Of a stretch of DNA of 10,987 bases, positions 5,380-10,987 are shown piece by piece. The stretch's first letter is position 1. Each line of letters starts with the position of its first letter. The stretch spans positions 1-10,987 of the forward strand of contig JAITQH010000074.1 of NCBI GenBank assembly GCA_031288985.1, read 5' to 3'. The position numbers and the translations under genes are program-made. The notes under the pieces are model-generated. The model was not told where the DNA came from, did no database searches, and saw only the letters and a program-made list of their open reading frames with translations. Source of the stretch: Candidatus Methanoplasma sp. Lineage in GTDB: Archaea > Thermoplasmatota > Thermoplasmata > Methanomassiliicoccales > Methanomethylophilaceae.

Positions 5380-6783
5380 ATGGAAGGTTGCAGGGCCTAC
5401 TCTCAGAAAGATATGCGCTTGGTGCTGGTGGCATGTTGCGCAGGCATATTCCTAACGCCTCTGATGAGTACGATGATGACTCTTGCACTGGTGCACATCG
5501 GTGATGATTTCGGAGTGGGTTCGCATTCTTTGGCGTTTGTCAACACAACGTTCCTTTTGTCGTCGGTGGTGGCCATGGTCCCTGTGGCAAGGCTGTCCGA
5601 CATCTGCGGGCGCAAGAAAATAATGGTGGCCGGCCTCCTTGTGACCACCGTCGGAGCGATCGCAGCCGCATTCAGCCCTACGTTCGAGATGCTCTTGGCG
5701 ATGAGGTTCGTGATGGGCGTCGGAGCGGCGGCCGTCTCCGTGTCCAGCATGGCCATGCTGACCGAGGTGTTCCCTCTGGAAAAACGCGGATGGGCGATAG
5801 GGGTGCAGACGACGTTCGTCTACCTGGGAATGGCGTTGGGCCCCACCCTCGGAGGATTCATATCCGACGGCGTGGGATGGAGAGGGCTTTTCTTCTTCCT
5901 CGTTCCGTTCTCCGCCGTGTCCGTGACCCTGCTGTCAAAATTCAAATACGATATCGTGGCCGACAAAGGCGGGCGCATGGACAGCACAGGCTCCGCAGTA
6001 TATGCCGCGACCGTCATTCTGACCATCTTCGGCGCCATCAATCTGCCTTCGTGGTGGGCCTTCGTCCTGCTGTTGGCGGGATTGGCGCTGTTCGCGGCGT
6101 TCATTTCGATGATGAGGTCCAGAGACTCGCCCGTGCTTGACCTATCTATGTTCAGACACAAGGTCTTCTCGCGGTCATGCCTGGCGGCGTTCATGAACTA
6201 TGCCTCGTCATACTCCGTCTCGTTCTTCCTTGCCCTGTACCTTCAGCACATCGGAGCGCTCACGGCGTCGCAGGCGGGCATGATCATGCTGATACAGTCC
6301 TCGTTCCAGGTCGCCCTGACGGCGTGGTCCGGCGGACGCTCCGACAGGATGCGCGACAAGCGCATACTCCCCACTTCCGGGATGGTGCTCACATGCATAG
6401 CGATAGTCATGATAATCTTCCTCGGCACAGATGTCAATTACATCTACGTGGCCGTGATATTGGCGCTGTTGGGAATCGGATACGGCATGTTCTCCGCCCC
6501 CAACAGCAGCACGGTGATGTCCTCCGTCCCTTCAAAGAACAGGGGCGAGGCGGCAGGCATGCTCTCGGTCGTCCGTCAGGTCGGAATGCTTACGAGCATG
6601 AGCATCGCGATGCTTTCCATATCCGTCATAATGGGATCCGCCGACAACCTGAACCCCTCTACATTCGATGACTTCATAGACGTCATCAGGGTCGCATTCG
6701 TGGTGTGCCTCGGCATGTGCATAACGGGAACGATAGTCTCTTGGGTCCGGGGATCCGACGTCCCCGCAGATAAATCCATATGA
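5380..6783 (+). CDS. MFS efflux transporter, 14-TM DHA2 (EmrB/QacA-like) type
   Basis: 467 residues with 14 hydrophobic segments that I can count, starting at about 13-33, the layout of the drug:proton antiporter-2 group of the major facilitator superfamily. Motif A between TM2 and TM3 reads ARLSDICGRKK (70-80). The antiporter motif C in TM5 reads LGMALGPTLGG (149-159). A polar loop between TM6 and TM7 (about 188-205) and a short polar tail follow the family. It would export drugs, organic acids or other small molecules using the proton gradient; the substrate cannot be read from sequence. The ATG at 5380 is supported by a TATA box 26 bp upstream; Met12 is a less likely alternative. No dedicated regulator gene sits next to it. 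The 3' end runs into the promoter of the CDF gene. Confidence 0.93.
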   Translation: MEGCRAYSQKDMRLVLVACCAGIFLTPLMSTMMTLALVHIGDDFGVGSHSLAFVNTTFLLSSVVAMVPVARLSDICGRKKIMVAGLLVTTVGAIAAAFSPTFEMLLAMRFVMGVGAAAVSVSSMAMLTEVFPLEKRGWAIGVQTTFVYLGMALGPTLGGFISDGVGWRGLFFFLVPFSAVSVTLLSKFKYDIVADKGGRMDSTGSAVYAATVILTIFGAINLPSWWAFVLLLAGLALFAAFISMMRSRDSPVLDLSMFRHKVFSRSCLAAFMNYASSYSVSFFLALYLQHIGALTASQAGMIMLIQSSFQVALTAWSGGRSDRMRDKRILPTSGMVLTCIAIVMIIFLGTDVNYIYVAVILALLGIGYGMFSAPNSSTVMSSVPSKNRGEAAGMLSVVRQVGMLTSMSIAMLSISVIMGSADNLNPSTFDDFIDVIRVAFVVCLGMCITGTIVSWVRGSDVPADKSI

Positions 6784-6827
6784 CCCAGACGTTTAGATAT
6801 TCCTAAATGCGACGGTTCGGGATATGT

Positions 6828-6835
6828 GTTAAATA
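6828..6835 (+). promoter_or_regulatory. Probable TATA box of the CDF transporter gene
   Basis: GTTAAATA is centred about 29 bp before the ATG at 6860. It favours that start over the in-frame ATG at 6839, which would overlap the expected region between TATA box and transcript start. A second AT-rich block (TTTAGATATT, about 6792-6801) could serve an alternative start. Confidence 0.4.
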
Positions 6836-6859
6836 GCAATGAAAGTCATATTGCGGCCA

Positions 6860-7894
6860 ATGTCCGAGGCATCCAATCCGAACTACGAATTCCAAAGAAT
6901 CATAGTCGCCGTTGGGGCCTCCCTGATGATCATGAAGTTCATCGCATACTTCGCGACTCATTCCATGTCGGTTCTGACCGACGCTCTGGAGAGCATTGTG
7001 AACGTTGTCGCGGGCGGAATAGGACTGTATGCGCTGCATCTTTCGGCGCAGCCGGCCGACAGATCCCATCCTTTTGGCCACGGGAAAGTGGAGGTCATAT
7101 CGGCATCGATCGAAGGGTCGATGATATCCGTCGCGGGCCTCATAATCCTGTTCGAGTCGTTCATGCGGCTTCTGTCTCCGGAAGAGGTCAGGAATATCGA
7201 TATAGGGCTGCTGCTCGTGCTGTTCGCGGCGGCGGTGAACTACGCCTTGGGGCGGAGCGCCGTCAGGAGGGGGCGGCAGACGCGTTCGATAGCTCTGGAA
7301 TCCAGCGGGAAGCATCTGTGCGCCGACACATATTCCTCCATAGGCATAACCATAGGGCTTTTGGCCGTTCTCGCAACCCAAAAAATGGGGTACCAGTTCC
7401 TTTGGCTCGATCCGCTCGTGGCCATGCTGTTCGGCGCGATCATTGTGCTGACGGGATGCAGGGTCGTAAAGAAAGCCGTGGACGATATAATGGAAAAAGC
7501 AGACCGCGGAGTTTTGGATCAGATAGTGAGATGCCTTGACGACCACAGATCCGAGGATTGGATAGACATCCACAGCCTGCGGGTGATAAAATTCGGCAGC
7601 AAGATGCATGTGGAGATGCATACCACGCTCCCGTTCGACATGACCGTGGAACAGGAGGAGATCCAAAAGAGAAAACTGCATGAGGCCGTGGCATCGCTGT
7701 ACGGAGAAAGCGTGGAACTGATAATGATGCCTGAACCGTGCAAGGAGTTCTCCTGCATACACTGCAGCCGCGAATGCGCAAGCAGGCGGGCCAAATTCGT
7801 CGGCCGCATGAACTGGACCATCGACAGTCTGTCGCAGGACCACCAGCATGCCCTCAGGAACATGGTCGTCATAGACATCAACGGCGATAAATGA
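6860..7894 (+). CDS. Cation diffusion facilitator (CDF) family metal exporter with Cys-rich tail
   Basis: 344 residues from the 6860 start. CDF proteins are dimeric metal:proton antiporters that export Zn2+, Fe2+, Mn2+ or similar ions. Six hydrophobic segments occupy roughly residues 13-205. TM2 has LTDALESIVN, in which the usual DxxxD is shifted to a D...N pattern found in one CDF subgroup. Next comes the conserved loop SHPFGHGKVE (about 69-78), and TM5 has HLCAD (His152/Asp156), the family's second pair of metal ligands. The cytosolic domain includes HVEMHTTL. The tail carries Cys294, Cys299, Cys302 and Cys306 in EPC...C..C...C, then R and W-rich sequence and a His-containing end (DHQH), resembling the metal-binding tails of some gut-bacterial CDFs. 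Start: 6860 is supported by a TATA box 29 bp upstream; 6839 is possible and adds seven residues. The following gene begins 27 bp downstream. Confidence 0.9.
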   Translation: MSEASNPNYEFQRIIVAVGASLMIMKFIAYFATHSMSVLTDALESIVNVVAGGIGLYALHLSAQPADRSHPFGHGKVEVISASIEGSMISVAGLIILFESFMRLLSPEEVRNIDIGLLLVLFAAAVNYALGRSAVRRGRQTRSIALESSGKHLCADTYSSIGITIGLLAVLATQKMGYQFLWLDPLVAMLFGAIIVLTGCRVVKKAVDDIMEKADRGVLDQIVRCLDDHRSEDWIDIHSLRVIKFGSKMHVEMHTTLPFDMTVEQEEIQKRKLHEAVASLYGESVELIMMPEPCKEFSCIHCSRECASRRAKFVGRMNWTIDSLSQDHQHALRNMVVIDINGDK

Positions 7895-7900
7895 TATAAT
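7893..7900 (+). promoter_or_regulatory. Possible internal TATA box before the 7922 gene
   Basis: GATATAAT overlaps the CDF stop codon and is centred 25 bp before the ATG at 7922, which would allow an independent leaderless transcript. A good ribosome site (GAGGAGA, 7906-7912) is also present, so co-transcription with the CDF gene is equally possible. Confidence 0.35.
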
Positions 7901-7921
7901 CTTTCGAGGAGATGCCCCTGC

Positions 7922-8506
7922 ATGCTCTTCAAGAGATCCGACGTTCCTGCGGAGGCGGCCAAGGCCGGGATGTCCGAATGGTATGGAAGGCTCAGCGAAC
8001 AGGACAAGGTCAGGGCGTCCCGTTATTCGTCGGGCGCGGACGCGTCCTCCGCCGCGGCGTTCGCTTTGTCGTTCATGAGAAAGGCCAACGACGAGGCGAA
8101 TTACGGCATTTCCTCCAACATCGGGGAGTGCGCGATCCGGACGACGGACGGCATGGAGCGCTTTGAGATCCTGGAAGAACTGATCGCCGCTGATTTCGGC
8201 CGTTCGGAATATGACCTGTGCCTTGAGAGGTGCGAGGAAGGGTTGGCCATGATCCCCGATCTGCTGGGGAAGCTGAAAGCTTCCAATGGGGGGGTCATTC
8301 CCGAGCGGCTCAGATGCCGCAACACAAAGATCAATGTCCTGGTAGGCGTCAGGTTCGACTACGACGCAGGGGACGCCGCTCTGGAGGAATTCCACAGGAT
8401 GGGGATCCTGTCGTCCGAAGATCTGAATTTCCGAAAGCAGAGCCTTCGGGTGTACAGGCTTCAGAGGTCGTTCGACGGCGTGTTCGCCGTGAAACTGAAA
8501 GAATGA
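7922..8506 (+). CDS. Uncharacterised helical protein, possibly TPR-like
   Basis: 194 residues. I do not recognise the family. It appears soluble, with no signal peptide or membrane segment, and is mostly amphipathic helix. A middle part (about 75-120; ILEELIAADF..SEYDLCLERCEEGLAMI) and a later part (about 135-170; TKINVLVGVRFDYDAGDAAL) read like paired helices of tetratricopeptide-type repeats, suggesting a protein-interaction scaffold; this is a weak impression. Cys residues (70, 100, 104, 132) are scattered and form no clear metal site. The start is set by GAGGAGA about 9 bases upstream of the ATG at 7922. It follows the CDF gene by 27 bp. Its stop codon directly abuts that of the convergent NIF3-like gene. 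The frame is real by its third-position GC bias and by position, as the opposite-strand frame there lacks family features. Confidence 0.75.
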   Translation: MLFKRSDVPAEAAKAGMSEWYGRLSEQDKVRASRYSSGADASSAAAFALSFMRKANDEANYGISSNIGECAIRTTDGMERFEILEELIAADFGRSEYDLCLERCEEGLAMIPDLLGKLKASNGGVIPERLRCRNTKINVLVGVRFDYDAGDAALEEFHRMGILSSEDLNFRKQSLRVYRLQRSFDGVFAVKLKE

Positions 8507-8845
8507 TCAGAGCCAGGCGTTCCAATCGGTCGCGGCGTCCACGTCGACGACGGGTTCTTCGTAGGGGTGGATCTCTTTGATCTTCCTCAGCACGGCGGAG
8601 AGATCCTTCTCCGTTGTCCGGAACTCTATCCTGATCTCTTCGGCCTTGGTTATCTCTCCGACGCTGCCGTCATAAGGCTTCGCTCCGGGCAGAGGCCTCC
8701 ATGTGCCCGTGACGCGGCTTGTCGCAAAGACCCTGTCGTAATTGGGGAATACGGGATTCATCGCGGCAGTGACGGCGTCCATCAGCGCGTCTGCAAATTC
8801 TTCGGGGATGTTCACGCTTATCTTAAACAACTGTTTTGTCGGCAT
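8507..8845 (-). CDS. Stand-alone NIF3/YqfO-type (CutA-like) domain protein
   Basis: 112 residues matching the small alpha/beta domain inserted in or fused to NIF3/YqfO-like dinuclear-metal proteins, which also occurs alone in bacteria. Visible landmarks are the opening strand LFKISVNIPEEFADALMDAV, the NYDRV...SRVTGTWRPLPGAKPYDGSVGE core (about 40-66), EEIRIEF, and HPYEEPVVDVDA near the end. The fold resembles CutA/PII ferredoxin-like trimers; the function of the free form is unknown, and a metal- or ligand-sensing role is only a guess. The start at 8845 has AAGGA (8852-8856) 6 bases upstream, and that site lies within the end of the PHP gene, whose last 23 bases overlap this gene. The pair is therefore one transcription and translation unit. 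No NIF3 metal-binding half is nearby. Confidence 0.82.
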   Translation of the reverse strand: MPTKQLFKISVNIPEEFADALMDAVTAAMNPVFPNYDRVFATSRVTGTWRPLPGAKPYDGSVGEITKAEEIRIEFRTTEKDLSAVLRKIKEIHPYEEPVVDVDAATDWNAWL

Positions 8846-9803
8846 TGGGATTCCTTTCTGTCCGTTGCTGTTCGATCAGAACGTCGATCTCCTTCAGCCT
8901 TTTGGGTATGTCCCTTATCATACGCTTCGCACCCCTTCTCAGGTAATATGTGCTCATCAGGGTGGCGCTGAAGTTTATCGGCGGGAAAAGGTATGCGAAC
9001 CCTCCCACTATCCCCAGCATTTTCATCAGATCCGGAAGTTCGTTGATCTTCTCGATGAGGGAGCTGTGCTCCACGTTGGGAAGTCTTCCGGAAAGAGATT
9101 TGTACAGAAGCTTCTGGCCGCCCATGACGACCTCCATGCTCCATTTCACGGCATCCAAGACCGGCGTGGTCCTGCCTGTGGGGATCGTCTTCTTGGCCTT
9201 TATCGCCAACCTCATGTCGTCTGCCGTCCTGCCCACGAACTCGGTCCAGCACGATCCTACGGTGCGAACGGAGTGTCCGTCGCTGCCCGCGATCGGCGCC
9301 CAGACTCCCGGATATCTGTCCATGACCATCTGAGCAAGTCTATTGGAGTATTTGTCGGGGTGGCCGCCGTTGAGAACCTCAAAACCGTCAAGATCCACTT
9401 TGAACATGTTGTCGTTGAGGCCGCTTACATGGAAGGAGAACGGATGCGGTGCGATCGTGAGGCCGCCCTGCTCCCGAATGATGTCCGCCGTCTCTTCGAC
9501 TGTGAGATCCTTCTTGATCTTCTCGGTCAGGAAAAGGCCGATTATCTCGCCGTCGGACGTCATGACCTCCTCGCCTATGACCACCTCGATGTCATCGAAC
9601 TGCTTGGCGTACTTTTCGGCGACGAACGCGCCCGCCGTCTCGTTGTGGTCTGTGATGCAGAGGACATCCATGCCGTTCATCCTGGCGCGATCCACCTGAG
9701 CTTCCGGCGGGGTGACGGATTCAGGAAAATGCAGCGGCCCTATGTTTGAGATTCCCGAATAATCCGTATGAACATGAGTGTCTGCTTTTCCCATCCGGTC
9801 CAT
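8823..9803 (-). CDS. PHP-domain metal-dependent phosphoesterase
   Basis: 326 residues. The polymerase-and-histidinol-phosphatase (PHP) motifs appear in order: DTHVHTDYSG (8-17; His10, His12), CITDHNE (49-55; Asp52, His53), GEEV (77-80), APHPFSFH (118-125; His120), and AGSDGHS (172-178; Asp175, His177). These supply the trinuclear metal site of phosphatases and nucleases of this fold. The middle (180-215) holds the usual post-motif region. The C-terminal 100 residues include a hydrophobic stretch (about 265-292) and a basic helix, an extension not explained by the PHP core, which might attach the protein to the membrane. The start at 9803 is supported by a TATA box centred 25 bp upstream with no Shine-Dalgarno, so leaderless; Met4 is an alternative. 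It overlaps the downstream NIF3-like gene by 23 bp. Substrate unknown (nucleoside 3',5'-bisphosphate or sugar-phosphate types are possible). Confidence 0.88.
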   Translation of the reverse strand: MDRMGKADTHVHTDYSGISNIGPLHFPESVTPPEAQVDRARMNGMDVLCITDHNETAGAFVAEKYAKQFDDIEVVIGEEVMTSDGEIIGLFLTEKIKKDLTVEETADIIREQGGLTIAPHPFSFHVSGLNDNMFKVDLDGFEVLNGGHPDKYSNRLAQMVMDRYPGVWAPIAGSDGHSVRTVGSCWTEFVGRTADDMRLAIKAKKTIPTGRTTPVLDAVKWSMEVVMGGQKLLYKSLSGRLPNVEHSSLIEKINELPDLMKMLGIVGGFAYLFPPINFSATLMSTYYLRRGAKRMIRDIPKRLKEIDVLIEQQRTERNPNADKTVV

Positions 9804-9823
9804 AATCGTAATTGCACCGCCGT

Positions 9824-9832
9824 GTTTATAGC
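9824..9832 (-). promoter_or_regulatory. Probable TATA box of the PHP/NIF3-like operon
   Basis: GCTATAAAC on the minus strand, centred about 25 bp before the ATG at 9803, giving a leaderless transcript. Confidence 0.55.
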
Positions 9833-10041
9833 GTTTGCTGTCTGAATAATTTTTGCTTCAGAGCCGTTTTTGGACCCGCCGCGGTTTGAGGTCGGCCGTA
9901 CATTTGCGGCAACATCAAATATGGCCGCGTCCGCCGAACGGTTCCAAACGATAAGTTATATAATCGGAAACATATCCACGTGGCAGTACCGTCATCCGGG
10001 CGGTGCGTTTTAGTCTGTTATTGACATTGAAGGGACAGGAT
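9833..10041 (+). promoter_or_regulatory. Intergenic region with the psmB TATA box and leader
   Basis: TTATATAA (9956-9963) is the strongest TATA-like element in the window. It predicts a transcript start near 9985 and a leader of about 57 bases ending in AAGGGA (10030-10035), 6 bases before the psmB ATG. In this it differs from the leaderless genes nearby. The part from 9833 to 9950 contains only a T-rich run and GC-rich sequence; I see no gene or convincing hairpin in it. Confidence 0.55.
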
Positions 10042-10677
10042 ATGAGCAACGAGGACATTGTAAAAACGGGAACGACCACAATCGGGCTGAAGATTAAAGA
10101 CGGAGTCATACTGGCATCGGACCAGAGGGCGACGATGGGAAATCTCATCGCGCACAGCGACGTCAAAAAAGTATATTCCCTCTCTGACAACCTCGGAATG
10201 ACCATCGCAGGCGTGGTCGGCGATGCTCAGCTCATGGTAAGGTACATGCGGAGCGAGATATCCATCTACAGTATGAAGAGAGGCTCCCAGATGTCCGTAT
10301 CGGCCGCCGCGACGCTCGTGGGCAACCTGATGCGCAGGGGATTCTACCTGGGGCTCATCGTCGGCGGATACGACTCCACCGGGGCGCACGTATTCAGCAT
10401 CGACGGCGCAGGAGGGTACATAGAGGACAACTATACGTCCATAGGATCCGGGTCCACCTTCGCCTTGGGTTCTCTGGAGTCCTCGTACAAGCAGGACATG
10501 TCCAAGAAAGAGGCCATCGATGTCGCGATAACGGCCCTCAACTCGTCCAGAAAGAGAGACAACTACTCCGGAGACGGGATGCTGATATCGTTCATCGGTC
10601 CGAAGGGATACGAAGAGATCCCGCAGGATCAGATCAAGATTCGCTGCGCGGAGCTGGGCTTCATATATCCCAGCTGA
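10042..10677 (+). CDS. psmB: 20S proteasome beta subunit (catalytic)
   Basis: 211 residues, the standard archaeal length. The beta subunit forms the inner rings of the 20S core particle and performs threonine proteolysis in the cytosol. A 10-residue propeptide ends ...VKTG and is removed to expose Thr11 as the new Thr1 (TTTIGL). Counting from that residue, Asp17 (LASDQR) and Lys33 (DVKKVY) are in place, as are the GSGS loop and the SGDG motif near the C-terminal third that complete the active site. The start at 10042 gives the usual short propeptide and has AAGGGA 6 bases upstream; an in-frame GTG at 10003 would add 13 residues of unlikely sequence. The gene is followed after 58 bp by the aCPSF1 gene, an order I recall from many archaeal genomes. 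The alpha subunit is not in this window. Confidence 0.96.
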   Translation: MSNEDIVKTGTTTIGLKIKDGVILASDQRATMGNLIAHSDVKKVYSLSDNLGMTIAGVVGDAQLMVRYMRSEISIYSMKRGSQMSVSAAATLVGNLMRRGFYLGLIVGGYDSTGAHVFSIDGAGGYIEDNYTSIGSGSTFALGSLESSYKQDMSKKEAIDVAITALNSSRKRDNYSGDGMLISFIGPKGYEEIPQDQIKIRCAELGFIYPS

Positions 10678-10735
10678 ATCGGCACACCACAATCAAAACC
10701 ACTTTTCTACCATTATAATTTCAGCAGGATTTCAT

Positions 10736-10987
10736 ATGAACCCAGACAAATTGTTCGAGAGCCTAAGAGACGATGTCAGGAAACTAGTCCCCGGTGACAT
10801 GAATATTTCAGGCATAGAGTTCGAGGGCTCGGTGATAGTGATATACACCGGAGAGTACGACAAGTTCTCGTCCAACGACTCCATACCCCGCATGCTGGCC
10901 CAGAATCTCAGAAGGAGGGTCGACATCAGGCCGGACCCTTCGGGCCTGGAGGATCCGGAGAAGGTCAGAGAGAGGATGATGACCATG
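10736..10987 (+). CDS. fttA: aCPSF1/FttA KH-domain beta-CASP ribonuclease, N-terminal fragment
   Basis: The first 84 codons of a gene that runs off the right edge. The sequence matches the N-terminal KH-like part of the archaeal CPSF-type beta-CASP nuclease, which cleaves nascent RNA and terminates transcription with RNA polymerase. Signs are VIVIYTGEYDKF, the helical MLAQNLRRRVDIRPDPSGL block typical of this protein, and EDPEKVRERM leading towards its second KH region. The metallo-beta-lactamase and beta-CASP catalytic domains lie outside the window. The ATG at 10736 has AGGA (10726-10729) 6 bases upstream. An AT-rich block (CATTATAATT, 10711-10720) is too close to serve a normal start site for this ATG, so co-transcription with psmB is likely. 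The T-rich ACTTTTC (10701-10707) might be a weak termination site. Confidence 0.88.
   Translation, partial: MNPDKLFESLRDDVRKLVPGDMNISGIEFEGSVIVIYTGEYDKFSSNDSIPRMLAQNLRRRVDIRPDPSGLEDPEKVRERMMTM

Noticed and set aside
6803..8395. A 530-codon open frame on the minus strand opposite the CDF gene and the start of the 7922 gene
   Set aside because: It is antisense to a clear CDF transporter. Its translation is rich in His, Arg, Pro and Gln with no family motif, as expected for a frame mirrored from a GC-biased gene.
8742..9749. A 335-codon open frame on the plus strand opposite the PHP gene
   Set aside because: Antisense shadow of a gene with a full PHP motif set; no ribosome site or recognisable domain.
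9833..9950. Possible small RNA gene between the PHP and psmB promoters
   Set aside because: GC-rich with a T-run but no stable hairpin, promoter-terminator pair or known RNA motif that I can identify.
1..10987. CRISPR array, IS element, tRNA or integrase site
   Set aside because: No regularly spaced repeats, transposase or integrase frames, terminal inverted repeats or cloverleaf sequences were seen.

Overview
The window looks like the chromosome of a methanogenic archaeon, most likely a gut-type Methanomassiliicoccales/Thermoplasmata member (inference). The evidence is an archaeal proteasome beta subunit directly followed by the N-terminus of the archaeal KH/beta-CASP factor aCPSF1 (FttA), TATA-box promoters with leaderless or short-leader starts, and a stop-codon profile of 12 TGA, 2 TAA and 0 TAG over the 14 gene ends visible. 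TAG avoidance is what a pyrrolysine-using genome would show, although no pyl gene lies here. Coding density is high and no stretch over about 250 bp is gene-free. There is no tRNA, rRNA, CRISPR array or insertion sequence.

Layout. 1-175 (+): the last 57 codons of an isochorismatase/nicotinamidase-like cysteine hydrolase. 179-739 (-): an ACT-less, motif-divergent prephenate-dehydratase-like protein. 792-1715 (-): a DUF5685-type protein. 1810-2112 (+): a 100-residue Cys-rich small protein. 2114-3253 (+): a radical SAM/SPASM enzyme starting one base after the small ORF. 3254-3634 (-): RidA. 3636-4571 (-): a full-length MetA reading frame broken by one in-frame TGA at codon 218. 4693-5238 (-): corrinoid adenosyltransferase. 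5380-6783 (+): a 14-TM MFS exporter. 6860-7894 (+): a cation diffusion facilitator with a Cys-rich tail. 7922-8506 (+): an unrecognised helical protein. 8507-8845 (-) and 8823-9803 (-): an overlapping pair, a stand-alone NIF3/YqfO-type domain and a PHP phosphoesterase. 10042-10677 (+): PsmB. 10736-end (+): aCPSF1.

The best candidate for an undescribed system is the 792-3253 block. A Cys-rich peptide with ten cysteines in 33 residues is translationally coupled to a radical SAM/SPASM protein of the peptide-maturase type, and it diverges from the DUF5685 gene across a nearly symmetric BRE-TATA element (1740-1758). This is the layout of a ribosomally made, post-translationally modified peptide (RiPP-like) cassette, or of a modified Cys-rich membrane protein. 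The second notable point is metA. The TGA separates the nucleophile Cys142 from the His-Glu pair, so it is a fresh nonsense mutation, a sequencing error or a recoding event, in an operon with ridA.

Three convergent gene pairs end within 0-3 bp of each other, two of them at a TGATCA hexamer made of the two abutting stop codons.
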